Source of the DNA: Streptomyces sp. 15-116A
Lineage (GTDB): Bacteria > Actinomycetota > Actinomycetes > Streptomycetales > Streptomycetaceae
Reading direction: 5' to 3'
DNA length: 38,873 nt
Assembly: GCF_025290915.1 (NCBI RefSeq)
Contig: NZ_JAOCQE010000031.1
Span: 1 to 38,873 of the forward strand
The notes under the pieces were generated by a model that saw only the letters and a program-made list of their open reading frames with translations, was not told the DNA's origin and searched no databases. A program made the position numbers and the translations under genes. Below are positions 22,989 to 30,650 of the stretch, one piece after another. How positions within the stretch are numbered: the stretch's first letter is position 1; the number at the start of each line of letters is the position of its first letter.

Positions 22989-23972
22989 ATGCTCGACGAC
23001 CTGACGACCGCAGCGTCCTCCCCCACCGCGTGGCCGGCCGCGTATCCCCAGGGATACGCGGTCGTTGACGTGGAGACCACGGGGCTGGCCCGGGACGACC
23101 GCATCATCTCGGCGGCGGTGTACCGGCTCGACGCGCGTGGTGAGGTCGAGGACCACTGGTACACGGTGGTCAACCCGGAACGCGATCCGGGCCCGGTGTG
23201 GATCCACGGGCTGACGAGCGAGGCGCTGGAGGGCGCGCCCCTCTTCCGTGACATCGCCGAGGAGTTCGCGACCCGCCTGGAGGGCCGGGTGCTCGTCGCG
23301 CACAACGCCGTCTTCGACTGGCAGATGATCGCCCGCGAGTACGCCCGCGCGCGCAGCGAGGCCCCGGTGAGGCAGCGGCTGTGCACCATCGCGCTCGCCA
23401 AGGAGCTCGCGCTGCCGCTGCCCAACCACAAGCTGGAGTCGCTCGCCGCGCACTTCGGTGTCGTCCAGCGCCGGGCGCATCACGCGCTGGACGACGCACG
23501 CGTGCTGGCGGAGGCGTTCCGGCCGAGTCTGCGGGCCGCGGCGGCGAGCGGCGTACGGCTGCCGCTGCACGAGTGCCGGCCGCTGACGGAGTGGACCGAC
23601 CGCCCGCTGATCGGCCGCCAGCCGGGCCCGGGCGGCTACCGGCCGTCCAGCTGGCGCCCGTCCCGCAAGCGGCCGCCCTGCCCGTACCCCAACCCCGGAC
23701 GGTATGAACCGGGCAAGCGGCTCAAGCAGGGCATGCGGGTCGCGTTCTCCGGTGACACGTCCGTGGAGCGGGAGCTGCTGGAGGACCGGGCGACCGAGGC
23801 CGGGCTGCATGTCGCCGGCAGCCTGTCCCGGCTGACCAGCCTCCTGGTCACCAACGACCCGGAGTCGGGCACGTCCAAGGTGGTCAAGGCCCGGCAGTAC
23901 GGCACACCGATCGTGGACGAGGCGGCGTTCGGCCAGCTGCTCGGGGACGTCGAGCCCGCCTCGGAGAGCTGA
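22989..23972 (+). CDS. DnaQ-like 3'-5' exonuclease with BRCT domain, 327 aa
   Basis: Residues ~20-180 form a DEDDh exonuclease: VVDVETTGLA (Asp27, Glu29), VLVAHNAVFDWQMI (third acidic residue) and RRAHHALDDARVLAEAF (His and last Asp). After a Pro/Arg-rich linker, residues ~245-320 form a BRCT-like domain (MRVAFSGDTSVERELLEDRATEAG, split here: MRVAFSGD and RELLEDRATEAG; then LLVTNDPESGTSKVVKARQYGTPIVDEAAF). This arrangement resembles the streptomycete protein annotated as DNA polymerase III epsilon subunit. A proofreading or repair role is likely, unproven. The ATG at 22989 has no strong ribosome site; a 5-bp inverted repeat CTGAC/GTCAG spans 22946-22965 upstream. Confidence 0.88.
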   Translation: MLDDLTTAASSPTAWPAAYPQGYAVVDVETTGLARDDRIISAAVYRLDARGEVEDHWYTVVNPERDPGPVWIHGLTSEALEGAPLFRDIAEEFATRLEGRVLVAHNAVFDWQMIAREYARARSEAPVRQRLCTIALAKELALPLPNHKLESLAAHFGVVQRRAHHALDDARVLAEAFRPSLRAAAASGVRLPLHECRPLTEWTDRPLIGRQPGPGGYRPSSWRPSRKRPPCPYPNPGRYEPGKRLKQGMRVAFSGDTSVERELLEDRATEAGLHVAGSLSRLTSLLVTNDPESGTSKVVKARQYGTPIVDEAAFGQLLGDVEPASES

Positions 23973-24073
23973 CCGGAGCGCCGGGCGGGCCGGACCGTAC
24001 GGACGGGTGATTGCCGGGCGACTCGCCCGCCGCCCGCTCGCCCGTGCGGGGCGGACGGCTCACCCTGTGGCGC

Positions 24074-24307
24074 ATGGCGACATGTGAAGTGTGCGGCAAC
24101 AGCTACGGAATGACCTTCGAGGTGCACGCCCAGGGCGCGGTCCACGTCTTCGACTGCTTCTCCTGCGCGATCCACCGCATGGCCCCGATCTGCGAGCACT
24201 GCAGGGTGCAGATCATCGGCCAGGGCGTGGAGGCCGACGGCCACTGGTACTGCGGGGCGCACTGCGCCCGCGCGGAGGGAAAGGCGGGCATCGTCGACAA
24301 GGTGTGA
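24074..24307 (+). CDS. Small protein with four Cys pairs, probable zinc-binding, 77 aa
   Basis: Eight cysteines are spaced as pairs: Cys4-x2-Cys7, Cys28-x2-Cys31, Cys40-x2-Cys43 and Cys60-x3-Cys64, with nearby His residues (HVFDCFSCAIH, CEHC, HWYCGAHC). This suggests two zinc sites arranged like a double zinc ribbon or LIM-like fold; some databases group such proteins with prokaryotic metallothioneins. I do not know a function. The ATG at 24074 starts the Cys-rich part directly; an upstream start at 24011 would add 21 unconserved residues. A strong hairpin follows the stop at 24350-24382, where SURF1 begins. Confidence 0.72.
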   Translation: MATCEVCGNSYGMTFEVHAQGAVHVFDCFSCAIHRMAPICEHCRVQIIGQGVEADGHWYCGAHCARAEGKAGIVDKV

Positions 24308-24349
24308 GACGCGGCACGGGCGCCGGGCGAGGACGTACCCGGCTGAATG

Positions 24350-24382
24350 CACCCCACGACCGAGTTGTACGGTCGTGGGGTG
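24350..24382 (+). promoter_or_regulatory. Perfect 13-bp hairpin whose 3' arm ends with the SURF1 start codon
   Basis: CACCCCACGACCG (24350-24362) pairs perfectly with CGGTCGTGGGGTG (24370-24382) over a 7-base loop. The last three bases of the 3' arm are the GTG start, and the only ribosome-site-like G-run is also inside the arm. It may be a terminator for the upstream gene, or a translational block if SURF1 is made from a long transcript. A TACGGT box at 24368-24373 lies six bases before the GTG, so leaderless transcription is another option. Confidence 0.6.
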
Positions 24383-25171
24383 TACCGCTTCCTGTTGTCC
24401 CGCCAGTGGGTGATCATCACGCTGGTCGCCCTGCTCCTGGTCCCCACGATGATCAGGCTGGGCATCTGGCAGATGGACCGCTACGAGGAGCGTTCGGCCC
24501 GTAACCAGCTGGTCGCGGACGCGCTGGCCGCGAAGCCGGTCCCGGTCGAGGAGCTCGCCGCGCCGGGGCACACCGTGACCCGTACCGAGCGGTACCGCAC
24601 CGTGACCGCCACGGGCCGCTTCGACACCGACGACGAGGTCGTCGTCCGCCGCCGCACCAACGCCGACGACCAGGTGGGCTTCCACGTCCTGACCCCGTTC
24701 GTGCTCAAGGACGGCAGGATTCTGCTGGTCAACCGGGGCTGGGTCCCCGGAGCCAGCCAGACCGAGTTCCCCGAGGTGCCTCCGCCGCCGGGCGGCGAGC
24801 TCACCATCGAGGGCCGGCTCATGCCCGACGAGACGACCGAGGCGAGCGGCATCAAGGACCTCGAGGGGCTGCCGGACCGGCAGATCATGCTGATCAACAG
24901 CGAGCAGGAGGCCCGGCGCCTCGACGCCCAGGTGCTCGGCGGCTATCTGGCGCAGACGGCGCCCGAGCCGAAGGGCGACATCCCGGAGCAGCTCGGGAAC
25001 CCCGGCAAGGAGAACGCGCCGCTGAACTACGCCTACGCCCTCCAGTGGTGGCTGTTCGCCGCCGCGGTGCCGGTCGGCTGGTTCGTGCTGGTACGCCGCG
25101 AGGCCCGGCAGCGGGCGCAGGCGGCGGCCGGGGAGCAGAACACCGAGGACGCGCAGCCGGCGACGGTGTAG
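24380..25171 (+). CDS. SURF1 family cytochrome c oxidase assembly protein, 263 aa
   Basis: SURF1 proteins help insert haem into cytochrome c oxidase in the membrane. The N-terminal helix YRFLLSRQWVIITLVALLLV and the motif RLGIWQMDRYEER are typical, as are GRFDTDDEVVVRRR, GFHVLTPF, ILLVNRGWVPG and the C-terminal helix starting NYAYALQWWLFAAAVPVGW. The tail is a 25-residue hydrophilic stretch. I chose the GTG at 24380 because homologues start MYRFLLSRQW; the ATG at 24347 would add 11 residues read from the hairpin. No other oxidase genes are in the window. Confidence 0.9.
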   Translation: MYRFLLSRQWVIITLVALLLVPTMIRLGIWQMDRYEERSARNQLVADALAAKPVPVEELAAPGHTVTRTERYRTVTATGRFDTDDEVVVRRRTNADDQVGFHVLTPFVLKDGRILLVNRGWVPGASQTEFPEVPPPPGGELTIEGRLMPDETTEASGIKDLEGLPDRQIMLINSEQEARRLDAQVLGGYLAQTAPEPKGDIPEQLGNPGKENAPLNYAYALQWWLFAAAVPVGWFVLVRREARQRAQAAAGEQNTEDAQPATV

Positions 25172-25265
25172 CTCACAGCCTCTCCCCGTGGCCGGAAGTG
25201 TGTGCGAGGCTTGCGGCCGGCCGGAGGTGGTTGACGCGGCAACGACCGTTCGGACCGTGACCGGA

Positions 25266-25295
25266 CCGGTTCCTGTCATCTGGCCGGATCCTGTC
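25266..25295. repeat. 12-bp direct repeat upstream of the symporter-sigma operon
   Basis: CCGGTTCCTGTC (25266-25277) and CCGGATCCTGTC (25284-25295) differ at one base and start 18 bases apart, 64-93 bases before the symporter ATG. They could be paired binding sites in the operon's promoter. Confidence 0.5.
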
Positions 25296-25358
25296 CTCCG
25301 GACGGGCCCCCCGCGCAACTCTCCCCCGAGGGCACAGGCACACCAAGGACGGTGACCC

Positions 25359-26921
25359 ATGGCCGACGGCGCCATGACCGCGACATTCCTCGCCGTGATC
25401 GGCGGGGCGTCGCTGCTGGCCGTCACCGCGCGGCGGCTCAGACCGAGCGACCGGCTGCCCTCGCTGGACGGCTGGGCGCTGGCCGACCGCGCCCTCGGCC
25501 CGGGCTGGACCTGGCTGTTGCTCGGCGGCACGATCTACACCGCCTACACCTTCACCGCCGTACCCGGCCTCGCGTACGGCAACGGCGCGCCCGCCTTCTT
25601 CGCCGTGCCGTACACGATCATCGTCTGCCCGCTCGCCTTCGTGCTGCTGAGCCGGCTGTGGAGCGTGGCCCGGCGGCACGGCTATGTCACGGCCGCCGAT
25701 TTCGTGCGCGGCCGGTACGGGTCGCCGCCGCTGGCGCTGGTGGTGGCGCTGACCGGGATCCTCGCGACGATGCCGTATCTGGCGCTGCAGCTGCTCGGCA
25801 TCCGCGCGGTGCTCGCCGCGGGCGGGCTGTATCCGCGCGGGGCGACGGGCGACCTGATCATGGTGGCGCTGTTCGCGGGGCTCGCCGTGGCCACGTACCG
25901 GCACGGGCTGCGGGCGCCCGCCGTGATCGCGGCGCTCAAGGCGGTGGCGGTCTTCGTCTCGCTGACCGCCGTGTGCTGGCTGGTGCTGCGCCGCTTCGGC
26001 GGTCCCGGCGCGGTCTTCGACGGCGCCGGACGCGCCCTCGGCGGCACCGACGCCGCCCACTCACCGCTGCTGCTCACCGCCGGGCAGCAGCCCGCGTACG
26101 CGACGCTCGCGCTGGGCTCGGCGCTGGCGCTGCTGATGTACCCGCATGTGCTCACCGCCGGTTTCGCCGCCGACTCCTCGCGCACCCTGCGCAAGGTGTC
26201 CGTCGGGCTGCCCGCCTGGACGGCGCTGCTCGCGCTGTTCGGATTCCTCGGCATCGCGGCCCTCGCGGCGGGGGTGCGGGCGCCCGAGGGCGGTGCGGAG
26301 GCGGCCGTGCCGATGCTGGTCGACCGGCTGATGCCGGGACCGGTCGCCGGGCTGGTGTTCGGCGCGATCGTGGTGGGCGCGCTGGTGCCGGCGGCGGTGA
26401 TGTCGATCGCCGCCGCGACGAGCTTCGTACGGAACGTGTACGTCGAGTACGTCCATCCGACCGCCACGCCGAAGCGGCAGGTGCGGATCGCCAAGGCCGT
26501 GTCGCTCACCGCGAAGCTGGGGGCGGTCGCGTTCGTGTTCGGGCTGCGCGACCAGGACGCCATCAACCTCCAGCTGCTCGGCGGGGTGTGGATCCTGCAG
26601 ATCTTCCCGGCGGTCGCCATCGGCCTGTACACGCGGTGGCTGCACCCGCGGGCGCTCCTCGCCGGATGGGCGGTGGGGATGGTCGCCGGAACGTATCTCG
26701 TGGTGCGCGAGGGGTTCTCCTCGATCGTGCCGCTCGACCTCGGGGCCGGACCGCTGGAGATCTACGCCGGTGTCGCCGCCCTGCTGCTCAATCTGACCGT
26801 CGCCGTGACCGGCACCGGGGTGCTGCGCCGCCTCGGTGTCCCGCGCGGCGGCGACGCCACCGACCTGCCGTCCCGCCTGCTGCCCAGGCGCCACCCGGAG
26901 ACGGGAGCGAACACACCGTGA
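25359..26921 (+). CDS. SSF-family symporter-like membrane protein, 520 aa
   Basis: The protein has about 13 hydrophobic segments and sodium:solute symporter features: DGWALADRALGPGWTWLLLGG, TAYTFTAVPGLAYGNG, ARRHGYVTAADFVRGRYGS, and the later region GIAALAAGVRAPEGGAEAAVPMLV (quoted in part: GIAALAAGVRAPEG). Substrates of close relatives are monocarboxylates; here it is unknown. The ATG at 25359 follows AAGGACGGTG. Its stop overlaps the start of a sigma factor by GTGA, which is unusual: SSF domains are known as sensors fused to histidine kinases, so a sensory role next to a sigma factor is conceivable. It heads a five-gene operon. Confidence 0.85.
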   Translation: MADGAMTATFLAVIGGASLLAVTARRLRPSDRLPSLDGWALADRALGPGWTWLLLGGTIYTAYTFTAVPGLAYGNGAPAFFAVPYTIIVCPLAFVLLSRLWSVARRHGYVTAADFVRGRYGSPPLALVVALTGILATMPYLALQLLGIRAVLAAGGLYPRGATGDLIMVALFAGLAVATYRHGLRAPAVIAALKAVAVFVSLTAVCWLVLRRFGGPGAVFDGAGRALGGTDAAHSPLLLTAGQQPAYATLALGSALALLMYPHVLTAGFAADSSRTLRKVSVGLPAWTALLALFGFLGIAALAAGVRAPEGGAEAAVPMLVDRLMPGPVAGLVFGAIVVGALVPAAVMSIAAATSFVRNVYVEYVHPTATPKRQVRIAKAVSLTAKLGAVAFVFGLRDQDAINLQLLGGVWILQIFPAVAIGLYTRWLHPRALLAGWAVGMVAGTYLVVREGFSSIVPLDLGAGPLEIYAGVAALLLNLTVAVTGTGVLRRLGVPRGGDATDLPSRLLPRRHPETGANTP

Positions 26922-27559
26922 GACGCAGACAGCACCCTCGGACCACCACCCTGCCGCCGAGCCCGGTCCCGGCCCCGGCCGCTCCCCCGCCCGCCGCGGC
27001 GCCCGCACCTCCGGCCGCACGCACGCCCGGGGCCGGGCCGCTGCCGCCCGCCGTCACCGACCCGGCCGAGCTGGAGCGGGAGGCGGGCGTGGCCCGGCTG
27101 TTCGAGCTGCACTACTCCTCGATGCTGCGGCTGGCCGTGCTGCTCGGCGCCGACGACCCGGAGAACGTGGTGGCCGAGGCGTACTACCAGATCTACCGCA
27201 AGTGGCGGCGGCTGAAGGACGTGGCCGCGGCGGAGGCGTATCTGCGCTCCACCGTCTGCAATCTGACCCGGATGCGGATACGCCACCTCCAGGTCGCCCG
27301 CCGGCTGACGGAGAACCCGCCGGACGAGACGGTCGCCTCCGCGGAGAACACCGCGCTGCTGCGGGACGACCAGCGGGTGCTGATCGACGCGCTGCAACAG
27401 CTGCCGACCCGGCAGCGCGAGGCGCTGGTGCTGCGGCACTGGCTCGGGCTGAAGGAGTCCGAGATCGCCGCGGCGATGGGCATCACCTGCGGCTCCGTCA
27501 AGACGCACACCTCACGCGGCATCGCCGCGCTCACCCAGGCGATGGAGGCCCGGCGATGA
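26918..27559 (+). CDS. ECF-type RNA polymerase sigma factor with Pro/Ala-rich N-terminus, 213 aa
   Basis: Residues ~55-125 fit sigma region 2: LFELHYSSMLRLAVLLG, DPENVVAEAYYQIYRKWRRL and AYLRSTVCNLTRMRIRHLQ. Residues ~150-205 fit region 4: LPTRQREALVLRHWLGLKESEIAAAMGI and GSVKTHTSRGIAAL, its DNA-binding helix-turn-helix. Region 3 is absent, as in ECF factors. The first ~50 residues are a Pro/Ala-rich low-complexity extension. The GTG at 26918 overlaps the symporter stop; the stop overlaps the next gene (ATGA). It likely controls its own operon, but its promoters cannot be told from the sequence. Confidence 0.88.
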   Translation: MRRRQHPRTTTLPPSPVPAPAAPPPAAAPAPPAARTPGAGPLPPAVTDPAELEREAGVARLFELHYSSMLRLAVLLGADDPENVVAEAYYQIYRKWRRLKDVAAAEAYLRSTVCNLTRMRIRHLQVARRLTENPPDETVASAENTALLRDDQRVLIDALQQLPTRQREALVLRHWLGLKESEIAAAMGITCGSVKTHTSRGIAALTQAMEARR

Positions 27560-28020
27560 CGCATCGAGATGCGACTCCGTCGCGTGACACCAGCCCGGAC
27601 CGCACGGGCCACGACCGCGCCCGGCCCCGGCCGCCGGGCACGAAACACGGCGCACGACCGGGCCCGGAGCAGGGCACACGGGCGAGCATGGAACAAGCCG
27701 CCCATACGGGCACGGAACAGGGCACCGACACGAACGCGGACGCGGAGCGCACCGAGCGGGAACTGCGCGACGCCCTCGCGGCCCTGGCCGGCGGAGTGCT
27801 GCCCGACCCGGACGCGTACCGCACCGCGCGCGGCGAGTGGCTGCGCCGGGAACGCCGGCGGCGGCTCGTCCTCACCGTGCTCGTCGCCGTGGTGTTCACC
27901 CTGGCCACACTCATCGGGCTGTGGGTGCTCAACCAGGCGCCCGCGGATCCCGGCGTCATCTTCTCCGGCAACGGCTCACCCTCCGCCGACGGGCCCTCAC
28001 TCCCCCGGGCCCGCCCCTGA
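27556..28020 (+). CDS. Single-span membrane protein, possible anti-sigma partner, 154 aa
   Basis: The first ~105 residues are hydrophilic and probably cytoplasmic: a low-complexity Arg/Thr/Pro-rich part, then a likely helix (ERTERELRDALAALAGG, PDPDAYRTARGEWLRRERRRR). One membrane helix follows (LVLTVLVAVVFTLATLIGLWVL), then a ~30-residue outer tail. The layout matches an anti-sigma factor: cytoplasmic domain, one helix, short exterior. However, no zinc anti-sigma motif (HxxxCxxC) is present and I recognise no family. Translational coupling to the sigma gene (ATGA) is the main support for the anti-sigma idea. Confidence 0.65.
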   Translation: MTHRDATPSRDTSPDRTGHDRARPRPPGTKHGARPGPEQGTRASMEQAAHTGTEQGTDTNADAERTERELRDALAALAGGVLPDPDAYRTARGEWLRRERRRRLVLTVLVAVVFTLATLIGLWVLNQAPADPGVIFSGNGSPSADGPSLPRARP

Positions 28021-28053
28021 TTGCCTCCCCCCGGGGCCGGGAAGGCGCACCTC

Positions 28054-29835
28054 GTGCATCGCATCGAGGACTACGCGCTCATCGGCGACGAACAGACCGC
28101 TGCCCTGGTGGGCGTGGACGGTTCCGTCGACTGGCTCTGCCTGCCCCGCTTCGACTCGGGCGCCTGCTTCGCCCGGCTGCTCGGCGACGAGGACAACGGC
28201 CACTGGCGTATCGCCCCCGTCGGCGCGGACCGCTGCACGCGTCGCGCGTACCGGCCCGACACCCTCGTCCTGGACACCGAGTGGGAGACCGACGAGGGGG
28301 CGATCAGGATCACCGATCTGATGCCGCAGCGGGACCGCGCACCCGACCTGGTGCGCATCGTGCAGGGCGTCCGCGGTGAGGTGACCGTCCGCAGCACGCT
28401 GCGGCTGCGCTTCGACTACGGCTCGGTCGTGCCCTGGGTGCGCCGGTCCGACGGCCACCGGGTGGCGGTCGCCGGGCCGGACTCGGCGTGGCTGCGCAGC
28501 GAGCCGGAGGTGCACACCTGGGGCGAGGACCAGGGCACCCACTCGGAGTTCACGGTCAAGGAGGGCGAGCGGGTCGCGTTCGTCCTCACCTGGCACCCCT
28601 CCCACGAACAGCGCCCGCCGCTGATAGACCCCTACGTCTCACTGCGGCACAGCGTCGCGGACTGGCGCGCCTGGGCGTCGCGCTGCCGCTACGACGGCCC
28701 GTACCGGGACGCGGTGGTCCGCTCGCTGATCACGCTGAAGGCGCTCACCTACGCGCCCACCGGCGGCATCGTGGCCGCGCCCACCACCTCGCTGCCGGAG
28801 GAGCCGGGCGGGGTGCGCAACTGGGACTACCGCTTCTGCTGGCTGCGCGACTCCACGCTCACGCTGAACGCGCTGCTGGCGGCCGGGTACCAGGAGGAGG
28901 CGGAGGCGTGGCGCGACTGGCTGCTGCGCGCGGTCGCGGGCGATCCGGCGGACCTGCAGATCATGTACGGCGTGGCGGGCGAGCGGCGGCTGCCCGAGTT
29001 CGAACTGCCCTGGCTGGCCGGTTTCGACGGGGCCCGTCCGGTGCGGATCGGCAACGACGCGGTGAACCAGCTCCAGTTGGACGTGTACGGCGAGGTGATG
29101 GACTCCCTCGCGCTGGCCCGGCGTTCGGGGCTGCCTCCGAAGCCGGACATATGGGCGCTGCAGACGGTCCTGATGGACTTCCTGCGCTCGGCCTGGCGGC
29201 AGCCGGACGAGGGACTGTGGGAGGTGCGCGGCGGCCGACGCCACTTCGTGCACTCCAAGGTGATGGTGTGGGTGGCGGCGGACCGCGCGGTGCGCACGCT
29301 GGAGGAGCATCCCGACTTCGACGGCGACCTCGACGGCTGGCGCGAGCTGCGCGACGAGGTGCACCGGGAGGTGTGCGAGAAGGGGTACGACCCCGAGCGG
29401 AACACCTTCACCCAGTCCTACGGCTCGCGCGAGCTCGACGCGGCGCTGCTGCTGATCCCGCGCGTGGGGTTCCTGCCCCCGGACGACCCCCGGGTGATCG
29501 GCACGATCGACGCGATCCGCGAGGAGCTGGGGCAGGGCGGTCTGCTGCGCCGCTACACCTCCGACGCCGTCACCGTGGACGGGCTGCCCGGTGAGGAGGG
29601 CACGTTTCTGGTGTGCTCGTTCTGGCTGGCGGACGCCCTGCATCTGACGGGGCGGACGAAGGAGGCCCGCGAGCTGTTCGAGCGGCTGCTGGGGCTCGCC
29701 AACGACGTGGGGCTGCTGGCGGAGGAGTACGACTCGGTGGAGGGCCGGCTGCTGGGGAACTTCCCGCAGGCGTTCAGCCACATCGGCCTGGTGAACACCG
29801 CCCTCGCCCTGTTCGGGGACGAGGAGGCAGGATAG
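28054..29835 (+). CDS. GH15 family glycoside hydrolase, trehalase-like, 593 aa
   Basis: GH15 includes glucoamylases and the actinobacterial trehalases that cleave trehalose to glucose by inversion. Family features are HRIEDYALIGDEQTAALVG and GSVDWLCLPRFDS at the N-terminus (a beta-sandwich domain), then the alpha/alpha barrel: LPEEPGGVRNWDYRFCWLRDS (quoted in part as GGVRNWDYRFCWLRDS) and EEYDSVEGRLLGNFPQAFSH, which should carry the second acidic residue. The GTG at 28054 has GGGAAGG eight bases upstream and gives the usual N-terminus; an earlier TTG at 28021 is possible. The gene follows the membrane protein gene by 33 bp and precedes an SDR gene by four. No signal peptide is visible, so it acts inside the cell. 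Confidence 0.88.
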   Translation: MHRIEDYALIGDEQTAALVGVDGSVDWLCLPRFDSGACFARLLGDEDNGHWRIAPVGADRCTRRAYRPDTLVLDTEWETDEGAIRITDLMPQRDRAPDLVRIVQGVRGEVTVRSTLRLRFDYGSVVPWVRRSDGHRVAVAGPDSAWLRSEPEVHTWGEDQGTHSEFTVKEGERVAFVLTWHPSHEQRPPLIDPYVSLRHSVADWRAWASRCRYDGPYRDAVVRSLITLKALTYAPTGGIVAAPTTSLPEEPGGVRNWDYRFCWLRDSTLTLNALLAAGYQEEAEAWRDWLLRAVAGDPADLQIMYGVAGERRLPEFELPWLAGFDGARPVRIGNDAVNQLQLDVYGEVMDSLALARRSGLPPKPDIWALQTVLMDFLRSAWRQPDEGLWEVRGGRRHFVHSKVMVWVAADRAVRTLEEHPDFDGDLDGWRELRDEVHREVCEKGYDPERNTFTQSYGSRELDAALLLIPRVGFLPPDDPRVIGTIDAIREELGQGGLLRRYTSDAVTVDGLPGEEGTFLVCSFWLADALHLTGRTKEARELFERLLGLANDVGLLAEEYDSVEGRLLGNFPQAFSHIGLVNTALALFGDEEAG

Positions 29836-29839
29836 GGCC

Positions 29840-30595
29840 ATGGATCTTGGACTGAAGGACCGGGTGTACGTCGTCACCGGGGCGACCCGCGGGCTGGGTC
29901 ACGCCGCCGCGCGGGAGCTGGTGGCCGACGGGGCGAAGGTGGTCGTCACGGGGCGGGAGGAGAAGAACGTCGCCGAGGCGGCGTCCGCGCTGGGGCCGGA
30001 CGCGGTCGGGGTGGCCGTGGACAACGCCGACCCGGAGGCGCCGGCGCGGTTGATCGCGGCCGCGCGTGAGCGCTTCGCCCGCTTCGACGGCATCCTCGTC
30101 AGCGTGGGCGGGCCGCCGCCGGGGTTCGTCGCCGACACCACCGACGAGCAGTGGCGGGCGGCGTTCGAGTCGGTGTTCCTGGGCGCGGTACGGCTGGCCA
30201 GGGCCGCGGCGCAGGAGCTGTCCGAGGGCGGCGTCATCGGGTTCGTGCTGTCCGGCTCGGTGCACGAGCCGATCCCGGGCCTGACCATCTCCAACGGGCT
30301 GCGCCCCGGCCTGGCGGGCTTCGCCAAGTCCCTCGCCGACGAGCTGGGCCCGCGCGGCATCCGGGTCGTCGGCCTGCTGCCGGGCCGGATCGACACCGAC
30401 CGGGTGCGCGAACTGGACTCCCTCTCCGCCGACCCGGAGGCCACCCGCCGGGCCGCCGAGTCCCGTATCCCGCTGCGCCGCTACGGCACCCCGGAGGAGT
30501 TCGGCCGTACGGCGGCGTTCCTGCTCTCCCCGGCGGCGTCCTACCTCTCGGGCGTGATGCTCCCGGTGGACGGGGGCTTCCGGCACGGGTTCTGA
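29840..30595 (+). CDS. Atypical SDR oxidoreductase lacking the YxxxK pair, 251 aa
   Basis: The Rossmann fold is clear: VYVVTGATRGLGHAAA (TGxxxGxG at residues 13-20) and the C-terminal SGVMLPVDGGFRHGF. Two normally invariant sites differ. The NAG motif is replaced by SVGGPPPG (88-95), and the catalytic Tyr-x3-Lys by Ser151-NGL-Arg155 (TISNGLRPGL), so no Tyr or Lys stands at the usual place. This belongs to a known divergent SDR branch with a GGPPPG segment and an SNxxR segment, whose reactions are unclear to me. It is the last gene of the symporter-sigma operon, four bases after the GH15 stop. Confidence 0.88.
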   Translation: MDLGLKDRVYVVTGATRGLGHAAARELVADGAKVVVTGREEKNVAEAASALGPDAVGVAVDNADPEAPARLIAAARERFARFDGILVSVGGPPPGFVADTTDEQWRAAFESVFLGAVRLARAAAQELSEGGVIGFVLSGSVHEPIPGLTISNGLRPGLAGFAKSLADELGPRGIRVVGLLPGRIDTDRVRELDSLSADPEATRRAAESRIPLRRYGTPEEFGRTAAFLLSPAASYLSGVMLPVDGGFRHGF

Positions 30596-30598
30596 GGC

Positions 30599-30648
30599 GC
30601 GGGGCGGCGGACTTCGGGAAGTGCTTCCCCTGAACCCACCGCCCCCGC
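30599..30648. terminator. Nested hairpin between convergent SDR and amaP operons
   Basis: Outer arms GCGGGGCGG (30599-30607) and CCGCCCCCGC (30639-30648, one extra C) enclose a perfect GGGAAG-TG-CTTCCC stem (30616-30629). It fills the 55 bp between two facing stop codons. Confidence 0.7.
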
Positions 30649-30650
30649 GG

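Noticed and set aside
24011..24073. Longer N-terminus for the four-Cys-pair protein
   Set aside because: The added 21 residues are low complexity, and the protein motif starts directly at the ATG at 24074.
27556..28020. Zinc-type anti-sigma factor
   Set aside because: The HxxxCxxC motif is absent, so I list only a possible partner role.
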